A stretch of DNA of 64,000 bases from an uncultured Polaribacter sp. (GCF_947501385.1 NZ_CANMVP010000018.1:48257-112256); one strand, 5' to 3'. Positions 44,184 through 54,409 are shown, counted from the first letter of the stretch. Made by a program: numbers and translations. Notes: generated from the letters alone by a model not told the origin.

Positions 44184-45662
44184 TTAAAATTTACCATAAT
44201 TATTTTTATACCAAGAATTGTAAGCCATTTCTAATTCTTTTACAATTTCTGGATGTTCTAAAGCCAAATCAATTCTTTCTCCAGCGTCTTCATTTACATT
44301 AAATAACTTCAGTTCTTTATTATCTACAATTGGCGCAATATAAAATTGAGTGGGTTCACTTTTCCAGTGATTCTCTTTTGCGTTTGTTAATTTCCAATCA
44401 CCTTTTCTAACTGCCCAATTTTTACGCCATTTCCAAACTAGCAAACGCTCTGAATCTGTTTGAGAAAGCAAATTTCTACCATCTAATGTTGTGTCCATTA
44501 ACTCAATGCCTGCAGCAGCAACCAAAGTTGGTAAAATATCGGTTGCAGAAACATACGTATCTTCAATAGTGTTTGGTTTTACCTTTCCATCCCAGACCAA
44601 TGCCATTGGCACCCGAATGCCTCCTTCCCAAAGAGCATATTTTCCACCTGTTAAGGGTGCATTACTTGATCCTGTTAAGGGCGAACCTCCATTATCTGAA
44701 ATAAAAACAATGATGGTTTCTTCTTCTAGCTTTTCTTCGGATAAAACGTCTAAAACACGACCAATATTATCATCTAAAGAATTCAAATTCGCCAAATAAT
44801 ACTTTCTTAATTGGTCTGATTGTAAATCTCCAACTCTAGAATATGTATCATAATACGCAGCATAGGTTCCTGCTTTTTTCTTTCCATAAGCAATTAAACT
44901 GTCTGGGTGATAGTTCGGAATTTCTTCAACCCCAAATTTATCTAAATACTTCTTTGGAACTTCATGTATTAAATGATGTACAGCATTGTAAGAAAGCATT
45001 AAAAAAAATGGTTTTTCTTTGTCTACTTTTTTGATGTAATGAATTGCTTCATCAGAAAAAATATCCGTTAAATAGCCTTCGTCATAGCTTTTTTCACCCA
45101 TATTGTGCATTAAAGGTCCTAAAAGTGCACTTGTTCCAAAAGGATCTGGAGTAATGTCTTTTATTTTTTGAGAATTCAACCAATAATCGTGCGCGTGCGC
45201 GCTAAACCCTAGAAATTCATCAAAACCATGATTTAGAGGATATTCTCGAACATTATTTTTATGGAAATTTCTTCCCAAATCATTTTTTCCGATTTTTGCC
45301 GTAGCATAACCCGCTTCCTTTAAATATTCTGCAACTGTTTTTACATTGCCTGGCAAGCCTGGCCCCCAACTTGCGGGTTTGTCCCACCTAAATTGATTTT
45401 TACCTGTTAAAATTCCTGCTCTTGAAGGGCTGCATACGGGCGCGGTTACATAGGCTTGTGTATAAACGGTTCCTCTATTTCCTAATCTAGAAATATTTGG
45501 TGTCGCAACTTCAGTAGTATTTATGTTGAAAGGAGTAAAATCTGCATACCCTTGGTCATCTACAATTATTAAGAGAATATTTGGTTTTTTAGCTTTTTCT
45601 ATCTTTTCTTTTTTACAGGAAATGAAGGCGATTAACACGACTAAAAGTAAGATTTTTTTCAT
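44184..45662 (-). CDS. Sulfatase (formylglycine-dependent, S1 family) lipoprotein
   Basis: A 492-residue lipoprotein (lipobox FISC, Cys16). Metal-site Asp pair in LIIVDDQGYADF (D35, D36), modification motif APVCSPSRAGILTG with C77 to be converted to formylglycine, then KIGKNDLGR, VFISDNGG and LTGGKYALWEGGIRVP. It should remove sulfate esters from glycans in the outer membrane or periplasm. It is the first gene of the glpK-glpF operon by position. It needs a formylglycine-generating enzyme encoded elsewhere; GldK shares that fold but is not expected to serve. Substrate unknown. Confidence 0.92.
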   Translation of the reverse strand: MKKILLLVVLIAFISCKKEKIEKAKKPNILLIIVDDQGYADFTPFNINTTEVATPNISRLGNRGTVYTQAYVTAPVCSPSRAGILTGKNQFRWDKPASWGPGLPGNVKTVAEYLKEAGYATAKIGKNDLGRNFHKNNVREYPLNHGFDEFLGFSAHAHDYWLNSQKIKDITPDPFGTSALLGPLMHNMGEKSYDEGYLTDIFSDEAIHYIKKVDKEKPFFLMLSYNAVHHLIHEVPKKYLDKFGVEEIPNYHPDSLIAYGKKKAGTYAAYYDTYSRVGDLQSDQLRKYYLANLNSLDDNIGRVLDVLSEEKLEEETIIVFISDNGGSPLTGSSNAPLTGGKYALWEGGIRVPMALVWDGKVKPNTIEDTYVSATDILPTLVAAAGIELMDTTLDGRNLLSQTDSERLLVWKWRKNWAVRKGDWKLTNAKENHWKSEPTQFYIAPIVDNKELKLFNVNEDAGERIDLALEHPEIVKELEMAYNSWYKNNYGKF

Positions 45663-45809
45663 CTTTAAAATTTTATCAGATACTCAAATCTATAAATAAT
45701 AATATGAAAAACAAGAAATACACATAGTTTATCTACATTTTTTCAATAAATCTCCACTAAAATTGCTTGTGTTTTCTGCCAAATTGTCATTAAATTTCAT
45801 TTTTGGTTG

Positions 45810-45817
45810 TATATTTG
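45810..45817 (+). promoter_or_regulatory. Putative -7 box for miaB (TATATTTG)
   Basis: A perfect TAnnTTTG box 17 bases before the preferred miaB ATG, with a TTG (45784-45786) 23 bases upstream. This position supports the downstream start at 45835 over one at 45763. Confidence 0.55.
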
Positions 45818-45834
45818 CATTTCATTTTTTGAAT

Positions 45835-47286
45835 ATGGAACAGATCGAAAAAGTTATTGATGAGAAAATACAAGGAAAGGCGCTTGTAACCGAAAATAAA
45901 CCAGAAAACTCTAAGAAATTATTCATTGAAAGCTACGGCTGTCAAATGAATATGAATGATAGTGAAATTGTTGCTTCAATTTTAGATAAAGAAGGGTATA
46001 ATACGACTCAAATTTTAGAAGAAGCAGATTTAGTATTGGTAAATACTTGCTCTATTCGTGAAAAAGCAGAAACTACAGTTCGTAGACGCTTACAAAAATA
46101 CAATGCTGTAAAAAAAGTAAATCCGAAGATGAAAGTTGGTGTTTTAGGTTGTATGGCAGAACGCTTAAAAGAGAAATTTTTAGAGGAAGAAAAAATTGTC
46201 GATTTAGTTGTTGGTCCAGATGCGTATAGAGATTTGCCAAATTTACTAGCGGAAGTTAGTGAAGGTAGAGATGCTGTAAATGTGTTATTATCTAAAGATG
46301 AAACCTATGGAGACGTTTCTCCTGTTCGTTTAAATACAAATGGTGTTACTGCATTTGTTTCAATTACAAGAGGTTGTGACAATATGTGTACTTTTTGTGT
46401 GGTTCCTTTTACGCGCGGACGAGAAAGAAGTAGAGATCCTAAAAGTATTTTAGCCGAAATTCAATCTATGGTTGATAAAAACTTTAAAGAAATTACATTG
46501 CTTGGACAAAATGTAGATAGTTTTTTATGGTTTGGTGGTGGTTTAAAGAAAGACTTTAAAAAAGCTACTGAAATGGCACAAGCAACGGCAGTAGGTTTTG
46601 CAGAATTGTTAGACATGTGTGCTACGAAATTTCCAAAAACACGTTTTCGTTTTTCAACTTCTAATCCTCAAGATATGAGTTTAGACGTGATTCATGTGAT
46701 GGCAAAACATAGAAATATCTGTAAATACTTGCACTTGCCAGTTCAAAGCGGAAGCAACGCCATGCTAAAAGCAATGAACAGGCAGCATACGCGTGAAGAA
46801 TACATGGAATTGGTTGATAATATTTTTAGAATTATCCCAGAAATGTCTTTATCACAAGACATGATTGTTGGTTTTTGTGGGGAAACAGAAGAAGACCACC
46901 AAGATACATTGGCATTGATGGAATATGTAAAATACGACTTCGGTTTTATGTTTGCCTATTCTGAAAGACCAGGAACTTTGGCAGGAAAAAAGATGGAAGA
47001 TGATGTGCCTTTCGAAGTAAAAAAACGAAGATTACAAGAAGTCATAGACTTGCAGCAAGAACACGCATTATTTAGAACACAGCAACATTTAGGAAAAACA
47101 GAAGAAGTATTAATTGAAGGAACCTCTAAAAAAAACCCGAATGAATGGAAAGGAAGAAATACACAAAATACTGTAATTGTTTTTCCAAAAGAACATTATA
47201 AATTAGGTGATTTTGTGATGGTAAAAGTAGAAGATTGTACGTCAGCAACCTTAAAAGGGAAAGCTGTTGGGTATTCCCATCCCTAA
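45835..47286 (+). CDS. miaB: tRNA-2-methylthio-N6-isopentenyladenosine synthase
   Basis: Start at 45835 chosen (MEQIEKVIDEK), since the frame to 45763 encodes an unconserved hydrophobic lead and crosses the promoter box. The 483-residue protein has the N-terminal methylthiotransferase domain with Cys36, Cys72 and Cys106 (SYGCQMNM, VNTCSIREKA, GVLGCMAER), the radical-SAM cluster C181-x3-C185-x2-C188 (RGCDNMCTFC), and a C-terminal TRAM domain. It methylthiolates A37 of tRNAs. Its last three residues (SHP) and stop lie in a TTCCC/GGGAA-family repeat. Confidence 0.95.
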   Translation: MEQIEKVIDEKIQGKALVTENKPENSKKLFIESYGCQMNMNDSEIVASILDKEGYNTTQILEEADLVLVNTCSIREKAETTVRRRLQKYNAVKKVNPKMKVGVLGCMAERLKEKFLEEEKIVDLVVGPDAYRDLPNLLAEVSEGRDAVNVLLSKDETYGDVSPVRLNTNGVTAFVSITRGCDNMCTFCVVPFTRGRERSRDPKSILAEIQSMVDKNFKEITLLGQNVDSFLWFGGGLKKDFKKATEMAQATAVGFAELLDMCATKFPKTRFRFSTSNPQDMSLDVIHVMAKHRNICKYLHLPVQSGSNAMLKAMNRQHTREEYMELVDNIFRIIPEMSLSQDMIVGFCGETEEDHQDTLALMEYVKYDFGFMFAYSERPGTLAGKKMEDDVPFEVKKRRLQEVIDLQQEHALFRTQQHLGKTEEVLIEGTSKKNPNEWKGRNTQNTVIVFPKEHYKLGDFVMVKVEDCTSATLKGKAVGYSHP

Positions 47287-47362
47287 CCCTTCCCAAAGGG
47301 AAAGAAACTGTTGCGAAAGATCCTATCCTTAATCCTTTCCGAAGGAAAGGAAACTGTTCTGA
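47281..47362 (+). repeat. Two tandem imperfect TTCCC-AAA-GGGAA repeats
   Basis: Unit 1 (CCCTAACCCTTCCCAAAGGG..., 47281-47315) and unit 2 (CCTTAATCCTTTCCGAAGGA..., 47327-47362) each hold a hairpin followed by AAACTGTT. The first unit covers the miaB stop codon (TAA 47284-47286). They probably also help end or stabilise the miaB mRNA. Confidence 0.65.
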
Positions 47363-47454
47363 AAAAATGGCGCTTACTGAATGATTTATGACGTTTGACA
47401 AAATAAAATTTATTAAAAAAAATAGTTAAAAACACAGTTGAGAACACAACAGTG

Positions 47455-47483
47455 TTTTCCCCTTCGGGGAAATTAAAAGGGGC
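47455..47483 (-). repeat. TTCCC-AAA-GGGAA-type repeat next to a start codon
   Basis: TTTTCCCC-TTC-GGGGAAA hairpin followed by TTAAAAGGGGC, ending 2 bases before the ATG of the sigma-54 regulator (47486). It matches 6146-6176. The repeat forms the 5' leader of this gene. Confidence 0.6.
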
Positions 47484-47485
47484 TT

Positions 47486-48709
47486 ATGGAAAACTTACAA
47501 ACAATAAAACAACGTTTTGGTATCATAGGTAATGATGTGCATTTGCATCATGCTTTAGAGAAAGCCATTAGAGTTGCACCAACAGATATTTCTGTTTTAG
47601 TTACAGGAGAAAGTGGTGTTGGTAAAGAGAATATACCCAAAATTATACATTCTTTATCACATAGAAAACATGCAAAATATATTGCTGTAAACTGTGGTGC
47701 GATTCCTGAAGGAACCATAGATAGTGAACTTTTTGGTCACGAAAAAGGATCTTTTACAGGAGCTACTCAAGACAGAAAAGGTTATTTTGAAGTTGCCGAT
47801 GGCGGTACTATTTTTTTAGATGAAGTTGGCGAACTACCCTTAACAACACAAGTACGTTTGTTACGTGTTTTAGAAAATGGTGAATTTATAAAAGTAGGTT
47901 CTTCTAAAACACAAAAAACAGATGTTAGAATTGTAGCTGCTACAAACATCAACATGCACCAAGCAATTGAAAAAGAACGTTTTAGAGAAGATTTATATTA
48001 TCGATTAAGTACGGTAGAAATTCATTTACCCGCATTAAGAGAACGTAATGAGGATATTCATTTGCTGTTTCGAAAATTTGCTTCAGATTTTGCACAAAAA
48101 TACAGAATGCCTTCTATTCGTTTAGACGAAAATGCCGTAGCTGCATTGTTAAATTATCGTTTTCCAGGAAACATCCGCCAGTTAAAAAATTTAGCAGAAC
48201 AAATTTCTGTTATTGAAGAAAGCAGAACTATTACAGGTGCGAAGTTATTACAATATTTACCCAATAATAAAGGAAATTTCCCAGCAGTTATTGGTAGTAA
48301 AAAAGAAAGTGATTTTTCTTCAGAAAGAGATATCATGTATAAAATTCTTTTTGACATGCGTAATGATATCAACGATTTAAAGAAGCTGACCTTAGATTTG
48401 ATAAAAAATGGAAATATAGAAGAAGTTCAAGAAGAAAATCATCAATTATTAGAAAAAATCTATAGCGATAAAGAATTGAGAGAGCATGATATTGAAGTTT
48501 TAAATATTCCTCAAAACTCATCATCAGAAAAAGATTATGATTATATTGAGACAATAGAAGAAGACGAATCTTTATCTTTACAAGACAAAGAAATTGAAAT
48601 GATTAAAAAATCGCTCGAGAAAAATAACAACAAACGTAAAATGGCGGCAAAAGAACTAGGCATTTCTGAAAGAACGCTGTATAGAAAAATTAAACAGTAC
48701 GATTTGTAA
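47486..48709 (+). CDS. Sigma-54-dependent transcriptional activator
   Basis: A 407-residue activator without a receiver or other N-terminal sensor. The AAA+ domain starts near residue 10: Walker A GESGVGKEN, L1 loop ELFGHEKGSFTGATQD, Walker B GGTIFLDEVGELP, and ALRERNEDIHLLF. After an acidic linker (about 300-355) the C-terminus is a Fis-type HTH (KMAAKELGISERTLYRKIKQ). It should activate RpoN holoenzyme at -24/-12 promoters. Without a regulatory domain, its activity is probably controlled by its level or by a partner. It lies between miaB and lptE. Confidence 0.92.
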   Translation: MENLQTIKQRFGIIGNDVHLHHALEKAIRVAPTDISVLVTGESGVGKENIPKIIHSLSHRKHAKYIAVNCGAIPEGTIDSELFGHEKGSFTGATQDRKGYFEVADGGTIFLDEVGELPLTTQVRLLRVLENGEFIKVGSSKTQKTDVRIVAATNINMHQAIEKERFREDLYYRLSTVEIHLPALRERNEDIHLLFRKFASDFAQKYRMPSIRLDENAVAALLNYRFPGNIRQLKNLAEQISVIEESRTITGAKLLQYLPNNKGNFPAVIGSKKESDFSSERDIMYKILFDMRNDINDLKKLTLDLIKNGNIEEVQEENHQLLEKIYSDKELREHDIEVLNIPQNSSSEKDYDYIETIEEDESLSLQDKEIEMIKKSLEKNNNKRKMAAKELGISERTLYRKIKQYDL

Positions 48710-48733
48710 GTTAATGTTTAAATAATATAAATT

Positions 48734-48802
48734 TGTTCCCTCGAGCATTACTGAAATGAAAATACATTTTCATTGAAAGTAGCTAGCGAAGCTATCGAGA
48801 GG
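48734..48802 (-). repeat. TCGA/GACA palindromic element, long form (copy C)
   Basis: The reverse complement of the 59-base core is identical to that at 10284-10353. The outer stem is CCTC/GAGG and the tail is GAACA. It lies downstream of the sigma-54 activator gene. Confidence 0.8.
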
Positions 48803-48823
48803 TTTTAATAATAACCGCTTTTA

Positions 48824-48873
48824 GGTCTCGCCTTTAGTTTATCTTGAGCGTAACCAAAAGGCTCGACCAGACA
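48824..48873 (+). repeat. TCGA/GACA palindromic element before lptE (GGTC/GACC stem)
   Basis: GGTCTC-GCCTTT at the left and AAAGGC-TCGACCAGACA at the right pair across a loop of about 20 bases. It ends 6 bases before the lptE ATG, so it forms the lptE leader and could mask or set its translation. Confidence 0.7.
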
Positions 48874-48879
48874 CAATCG

Positions 48880-49386
48880 ATGAAAAAAATAATTTATATC
48901 CTTTTATTTTCAGTTAGCAGCATTCTTTTTGTTGCTTGTGGATTTTACTCTTTTACGGGTGGAGATGTTGGACAAGCAAAAACCATTCAAGTAGATTTCT
49001 TTCAAAACCAGGCACAATTAATCGAGCCAACCTTAAGTCAGCAGTTTACAGAAGAATTAAGAGATTTATTTATACGCCAAACCAATTTAACCTTGGTAAA
49101 TACTAATGGAGATTTGTATTTTAGTGGAGAAATAACTAGCTATAGAGTTGCTCCTATGAGTGCGACATCAGATCAAACCTCTGCTCAAAACAGATTGACA
49201 ATTACAGTAAATGTTCGGTATATAAACACCTTAGATGAAAAGAAAGATTTTGAACAATCTTTTTCTTTTTATTCAGATTACGCCGCTACATCGCAACTTA
49301 CTGGAGGTGTTTTAGAAGCTGCTTTTGAGGAAATTATAGATAGAATTACACAAGATATTTTTAATGCTTCTGTAGGAAAATGGTAA
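48880..49386 (+). CDS. lptE: LPS assembly lipoprotein LptE
   Basis: Start at ATG 48880 gives a 168-residue lipoprotein (MKKIIYILLFSVSSILFVAC, Cys20) with the typical GFYSFTGGDVG start of the mature protein. The frame to 48844 runs into the repeat and is rejected. The rest fits the LptE fold: two alpha helices packed on a small sheet (LSQQFTEELRDLFIRQTNL, LYFSGEITSYRV, LTITVNVRYINT). LptE plugs the LptD barrel and helps deliver LPS to the outer leaflet. It lies in the conserved flavobacterial order miaB-sigma54 activator-lptE-TPR-secG-groESL. Confidence 0.9.
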   Translation: MKKIIYILLFSVSSILFVACGFYSFTGGDVGQAKTIQVDFFQNQAQLIEPTLSQQFTEELRDLFIRQTNLTLVNTNGDLYFSGEITSYRVAPMSATSDQTSAQNRLTITVNVRYINTLDEKKDFEQSFSFYSDYAATSQLTGGVLEAAFEEIIDRITQDIFNASVGKW

Positions 49387-49412
49387 GAGAAGTTTGAAGA
49401 AAATTAAATAAT

Positions 49413-50180
49413 TTGAAAACAAATACATTTATAAATATTCTAAAAAAAAATATTGAAATTCAACAAATAGAAACTGCTGAGCTAAAGTCTGTTGTTGAAG
49501 AATTTCCTTATTTTCAATCTGCAAGAGCTTTGTATTTAAAAGGTTTGAAAAATCAAGATAGTTTTAAATACAATAACGAATTAAAAGTTACGGCTGCCTA
49601 CACCACAGATAGAACTGTTTTATTCAATTTTATTACATCGTTCAATCCCGAAAATAAAGATGAAGAAAATATTCATCAACAAATAACAGCAAAAATTGCT
49701 GATGAAATACCAGCAAAAAAAGAGATTGCTACACTTTCTAATAATACTAATGAAACTGCTGAAAAAATTGTAAATGTTAAAGAAAATTTAGAATTAGGAA
49801 AACCATTATCGTTTTCGGTTCATGAAAATTATTCTTTTAATCAATGGTTGCAGTTATCAACAAAAAAGCCAATTGTTAGAGTTGAAGAAAAAACAGTTCA
49901 AAAAGTTGTAAAAGCAGCAGATTTAATTGATAAATTTATTCAGAACAATCCCAAAATAGAACCCATCGAAAAAGGAAAAACAGTTTCGGTTCCTGTACGT
50001 AAAAACAAACAAGATGTTGCTTTAATGACAGAAACTTTAGCAAAAGTGTATTTAGAGCAAAAAAAATATGAAAATGCCATACAAGCATATCGAATTTTAA
50101 TTTTGAAATATCCAGAAAAAAGTGGTTTCTTTGCAGACCAAATTAAAAGAATACAAATTTTACAAAAAAATAGATCATGA
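49413..50180 (+). CDS. TPR-like protein of unknown function (TTG start)
   Basis: A 255-residue cytoplasmic protein read from a TTG codon (MKTNTFINILKKNIEIQ) 26 bases after lptE; no better start is seen. The N-terminal helical part (LKSVVEEFPYFQSARALYLKGL) is followed by a variable middle and a C-terminal TPR pair (ALMTETLAKVYLEQKKYENAI, AYRILILKYPEKSGFFADQI). The stop overlaps the secG start by 4 bases (ATGA), so it is translated with secG. The placement between lptE and secG is conserved in this group in my recollection; function not known. Confidence 0.85.
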   Translation: MKTNTFINILKKNIEIQQIETAELKSVVEEFPYFQSARALYLKGLKNQDSFKYNNELKVTAAYTTDRTVLFNFITSFNPENKDEENIHQQITAKIADEIPAKKEIATLSNNTNETAEKIVNVKENLELGKPLSFSVHENYSFNQWLQLSTKKPIVRVEEKTVQKVVKAADLIDKFIQNNPKIEPIEKGKTVSVPVRKNKQDVALMTETLAKVYLEQKKYENAIQAYRILILKYPEKSGFFADQIKRIQILQKNRS

Positions 50181-50506
50181 GTTATACAGCTTTTTTAATT
50201 GTAATTTTGATCGTAGCAGTAGCTTTGATACTAATTGTTATGGTTCAAAATCCTAAAGGAGGAGGGTTATCTTCTTCATTTGGTGGTGGTGGAGCACAAT
50301 CTTTAGGAGGTGTGCAAAACACAAACAACTTTTTAGACAGAACAACTTGGACCTTAGCAATTGCTATGTTTGCCTTAATTTTATTAGCAAACTTTGCAAT
50401 TCCTAGAGGCGGAGATAATAATTTTGAGTTGAACAACACTTTAGAAGGTGTAGAAACTTCAACTCCTGCAGCGCCAGAAACAAATACTAACGATAGTTTA
50501 AAATAA
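50177..50506 (+). CDS. secG: Preprotein translocase subunit SecG
   Basis: A 109-residue inner-membrane protein with two transmembrane helices (about 5-25 and 56-76) separated by the Gly/Ser-rich loop of SecG proteins (PKGGGLSSSFGGGG, then LGGVQNTNNFLDRTTW). It assists the SecYEG channel. The C-terminal tail is Thr/Asn-rich. Coupled to the TPR gene by a 4-base overlap and followed by a strong terminator. Confidence 0.95.
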   Translation: MSYTAFLIVILIVAVALILIVMVQNPKGGGLSSSFGGGGAQSLGGVQNTNNFLDRTTWTLAIAMFALILLANFAIPRGGDNNFELNNTLEGVETSTPAAPETNTNDSLK

Positions 50507-50528
50507 TTATTTGTTAGAAACAATTTAA

Positions 50529-50564
50529 AATGCCAACGTAAATGACACGTTGGCATTTTTTTTT
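50529..50564 (+). terminator. Strong Rho-independent terminator after secG
   Basis: AATGCCAACGT (50529-50539) pairs with ACGTTGGCATT (50547-50557), then a run of about nine T residues. It ends the lptE-secG transcript before groES. Confidence 0.9.
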
Positions 50565-50602
50565 GCATTGAATTGAAGTCATAAATTTTAATTTTTGAAA
50601 AA

Positions 50603-50636
50603 TTGTCAGTTTTAATGTATTGGCATAATTTCTGAC
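50603..50636 (+). promoter_or_regulatory. Candidate groESL promoter with sigma-54-like -24 half
   Basis: TTGGCA (50620-50625) resembles the -24 element of RpoN promoters; at the expected -12 place the sequence is CTGA instead of TTGC. A TGTCAG (50604-50609) and CTGAC (50632-50636) flank it. The match is imperfect. No CIRCE element (TTAGCACTC-N9-GAGTGCTAA) is seen, so HrcA-type control is not supported. Confidence 0.3.
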
Positions 50637-50702
50637 TACATAGTATCCATAGAAATAATTAATTAACCTGCCTGTCTTAGATAGGTCAAAAATTCATATA
50701 AA

Positions 50703-50978
50703 ATGGGATTAAACATTAAACCTTTAGCAGATAGAGTTCTTGTAGAACCTGCACCTGCAGAAACTAAAACAGCATCTGGAATTATCATACCAGACAACGC
50801 AAAAGAAAAGCCACAACAAGGAACTGTTGTTGCCATTGGAAATGGTAAAGTTGACGAGCCTTTAACAGTAAAAGTTGGGGATACTGTTTTGTATAGTAAA
50901 TATGGTGGAACAGATTTAAAATTAGAAGGTAAAGATTATTTAATGATGCGTGAAAGCGACATTTTAGCAATTATATAA
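50703..50978 (+). CDS. groES: Co-chaperonin GroES
   Basis: A 91-residue co-chaperonin: start [18 protein letters not shown], mobile loop [18 protein letters not shown] (about 21-38), [15 protein letters not shown] and C-terminal REDILAII-like strand. Forms the heptameric lid on GroEL. It begins the groES-groEL operon, 196 bases after secG. The spacer to groEL (103 bases) contains a large inverted repeat. Confidence 0.98.
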   Translation: MGLNIKPLADRVLVEPAPAETKTASGIIIPDNAKEKPQQGTVVAIGNGKVDEPLTVKVGDTVLYSKYGGTDLKLEGKDYLMMRESDILAII

Positions 50979-50988
50979 TCCAGCTGTC

Positions 50989-52716
<1,728 letters not shown>

Positions 52717-52770
52717 TGGCAAATCGCCACAGATAAGTAGCTCACTCTTGAGTGAAATATATTGTAAATA

Positions 52771-52806
52771 AAAAATCCGTTAGAAATTAATTTCTAACGG
52801 ATTTTT
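52771..52806. terminator. Bidirectional terminator between groEL and glyS
   Basis: AAAAATCCGTTAGAAA (52771-52786) and TTTCTAACGGATTTTT (52791-52806) form a perfect 16-bp stem with T-rich ends on both strands. It serves converging genes groEL and glyS. Confidence 0.92.
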
Positions 52807-52820
52807 CTATAATTAAGGTT

Positions 52821-52845
52821 TGTCTCCTTGAGCAGAGTCGAAAAG
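52821..52845 (-). repeat. TCGA/GACA palindromic element, degenerate minimal copy
   Basis: On the minus strand CTTT-TCGACTCTGCTC-AAGG-AGACA: the outer stem CTTT/AAGG includes one G-T wobble, and the TCGA at the right is changed to TCAA. It otherwise matches the core at 41698-41755. Confidence 0.5.
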
Positions 52846-52855
52846 TTTTTGGTTT

Positions 52856-54409
52856 TTAGACAGTTTTTTCTATTTTTTGCAACCAAGTCTTTACATCAAC
52901 TGCTGCTTTGATGATGTCTTTCAAATCAGAAATTAAAACTCTCTTTTGTTCCATTGTATCTCTATGACGTATGGTAACAGAATCATCATTTAAAGAATCG
53001 TGATCTACCGTAATACAAAATGGTGTTCCTGCGGCATCTTGTCTTCTATAGCGTTTACCAACGGCATCTTTTTCGTCATAAAAAACATTGAAATCCCATT
53101 TTAAATCGTCCATAATTTTACGAGCAACTTCTGGCAAACCATCTTTTTTAACTAACGGAAAAATGGCGGCTTTAAAAGGTGCTAAAACTGCTGGTAATTT
53201 TAAAACAGTTCTTGTAGTTCCGTTTTCTAAGGCTTCTTCTTGTAAGGAGTTCGAAAAAACGGCTAAAAACATTCTATCTAAACCAATAGAAGTTTCCACT
53301 ACATAAGGTGTATAACTTTTATTTTCTTCATGATCAAAATACTGTAATTTTTTACCAGAATGTTTTTCATGTGCTTTTAAATCAAAATCGGTTCTTGAAT
53401 GAATTCCTTCTAATTCTTTAAAACCAAAAGGGAATTTAAACTCAATATCTGCAGCTGCATCTGCATAATGTGCTAATTTATCGTGGTCATGAAAACGATA
53501 GTTCTCTGCACCCATTCCTAAAGATAAATGCCATTTTAAACGGGTTTCTTTCCATTCTTTGTACCATTCTTTCTGCGTACCTGGTTTTACAAAGAATTGC
53601 ATTTCCATTTGTTCAAACTCACGCATTCTAAAAATAAATTGTCTTGCAACAATCTCATTCCTAAAAGCTTTTCCTGTTTGTGCAATTCCAAAAGGAATTT
53701 TCATTCTTCCCGTTTTTTGCACGTTTAAGAAATTCACAAAAATACCTTGTGCCGTTTCTGGTCTTAAATACACCTGCGTAGCACTTTCTGCAGAAGCACC
53801 AATTTGGGTTCCGAACATTAAATTGAATTGCTTTACCTCTGTCCAGTTTCTAGAACCCGTTAAAGGATCTGCAATTTCTAAATCTTCAATGAGTAATTTT
53901 ACATCCGCTAAATCTTCATTTTCTAAAGATTTACCCATTCTAGCAAGAATTGTTTTTATTTTTTCTTGATATCCTAAAACTCTTCCATTAGTAGAAAGAA
54001 ACTCTTCTTTATTAAAAGAAGCTCCAAAACGTTTTGCAGCTTTGGCAACTTCTTTGTCTATTTTACCTTCAATTTTGGCACAATAATCTTCAATTAAAAC
54101 ATCTGCTCTGTAACGTTTTTTAGAGTCTTTATTATCAATTAATGGATCATTAAAGGCATCTACGTGACCAGAAGCTTTCCAAGTGGTTGGATGCATTAAA
54201 ATAGAAGCATCTATACCTACAATATTTTCGTGCATTTGCACCATTGCTTTCCACCAATAATCTCTAATATTTTTCTTTAACTCAACGCCGTTTTGAGCGT
54301 AATCATACACCGCGCTTAAACCATCATAAATTTCTGATGATTGAAATACATAACCGTATTCTTTCGCATGCGATAATACCTTTTTAAATTGATCTTCTTG
54401 TTTTGCCAT
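52856..54409 (-). CDS. glyS: Glycine--tRNA ligase
   Basis: A 517-residue class II synthetase of the single-chain alpha2 type: N-terminal EYGYVFQSSEIYDGLSAVYDY, WWKAMVQMHENIVGIDASI, motif 2 region FLNVQKTGRMKIPFGIAQTG and FRNEIVARQFIFRMREFEQ, motif 3 IGLDRMFLAVF, and an anticodon-binding domain at the C-terminus (LPAVLAPFKAAIFPLVKK). It charges tRNA-Gly. Single gene; transcription ends at the shared terminator. Confidence 0.97.
   Translation of the reverse strand: MAKQEDQFKKVLSHAKEYGYVFQSSEIYDGLSAVYDYAQNGVELKKNIRDYWWKAMVQMHENIVGIDASILMHPTTWKASGHVDAFNDPLIDNKDSKKRYRADVLIEDYCAKIEGKIDKEVAKAAKRFGASFNKEEFLSTNGRVLGYQEKIKTILARMGKSLENEDLADVKLLIEDLEIADPLTGSRNWTEVKQFNLMFGTQIGASAESATQVYLRPETAQGIFVNFLNVQKTGRMKIPFGIAQTGKAFRNEIVARQFIFRMREFEQMEMQFFVKPGTQKEWYKEWKETRLKWHLSLGMGAENYRFHDHDKLAHYADAAADIEFKFPFGFKELEGIHSRTDFDLKAHEKHSGKKLQYFDHEENKSYTPYVVETSIGLDRMFLAVFSNSLQEEALENGTTRTVLKLPAVLAPFKAAIFPLVKKDGLPEVARKIMDDLKWDFNVFYDEKDAVGKRYRRQDAAGTPFCITVDHDSLNDDSVTIRHRDTMEQKRVLISDLKDIIKAAVDVKTWLQKIEKTV

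Noticed and set aside
50507..50702. CIRCE element before groES
   Set aside because: I looked for TTAGCACTC-N9-GAGTGCTAA and found no match in this spacer.
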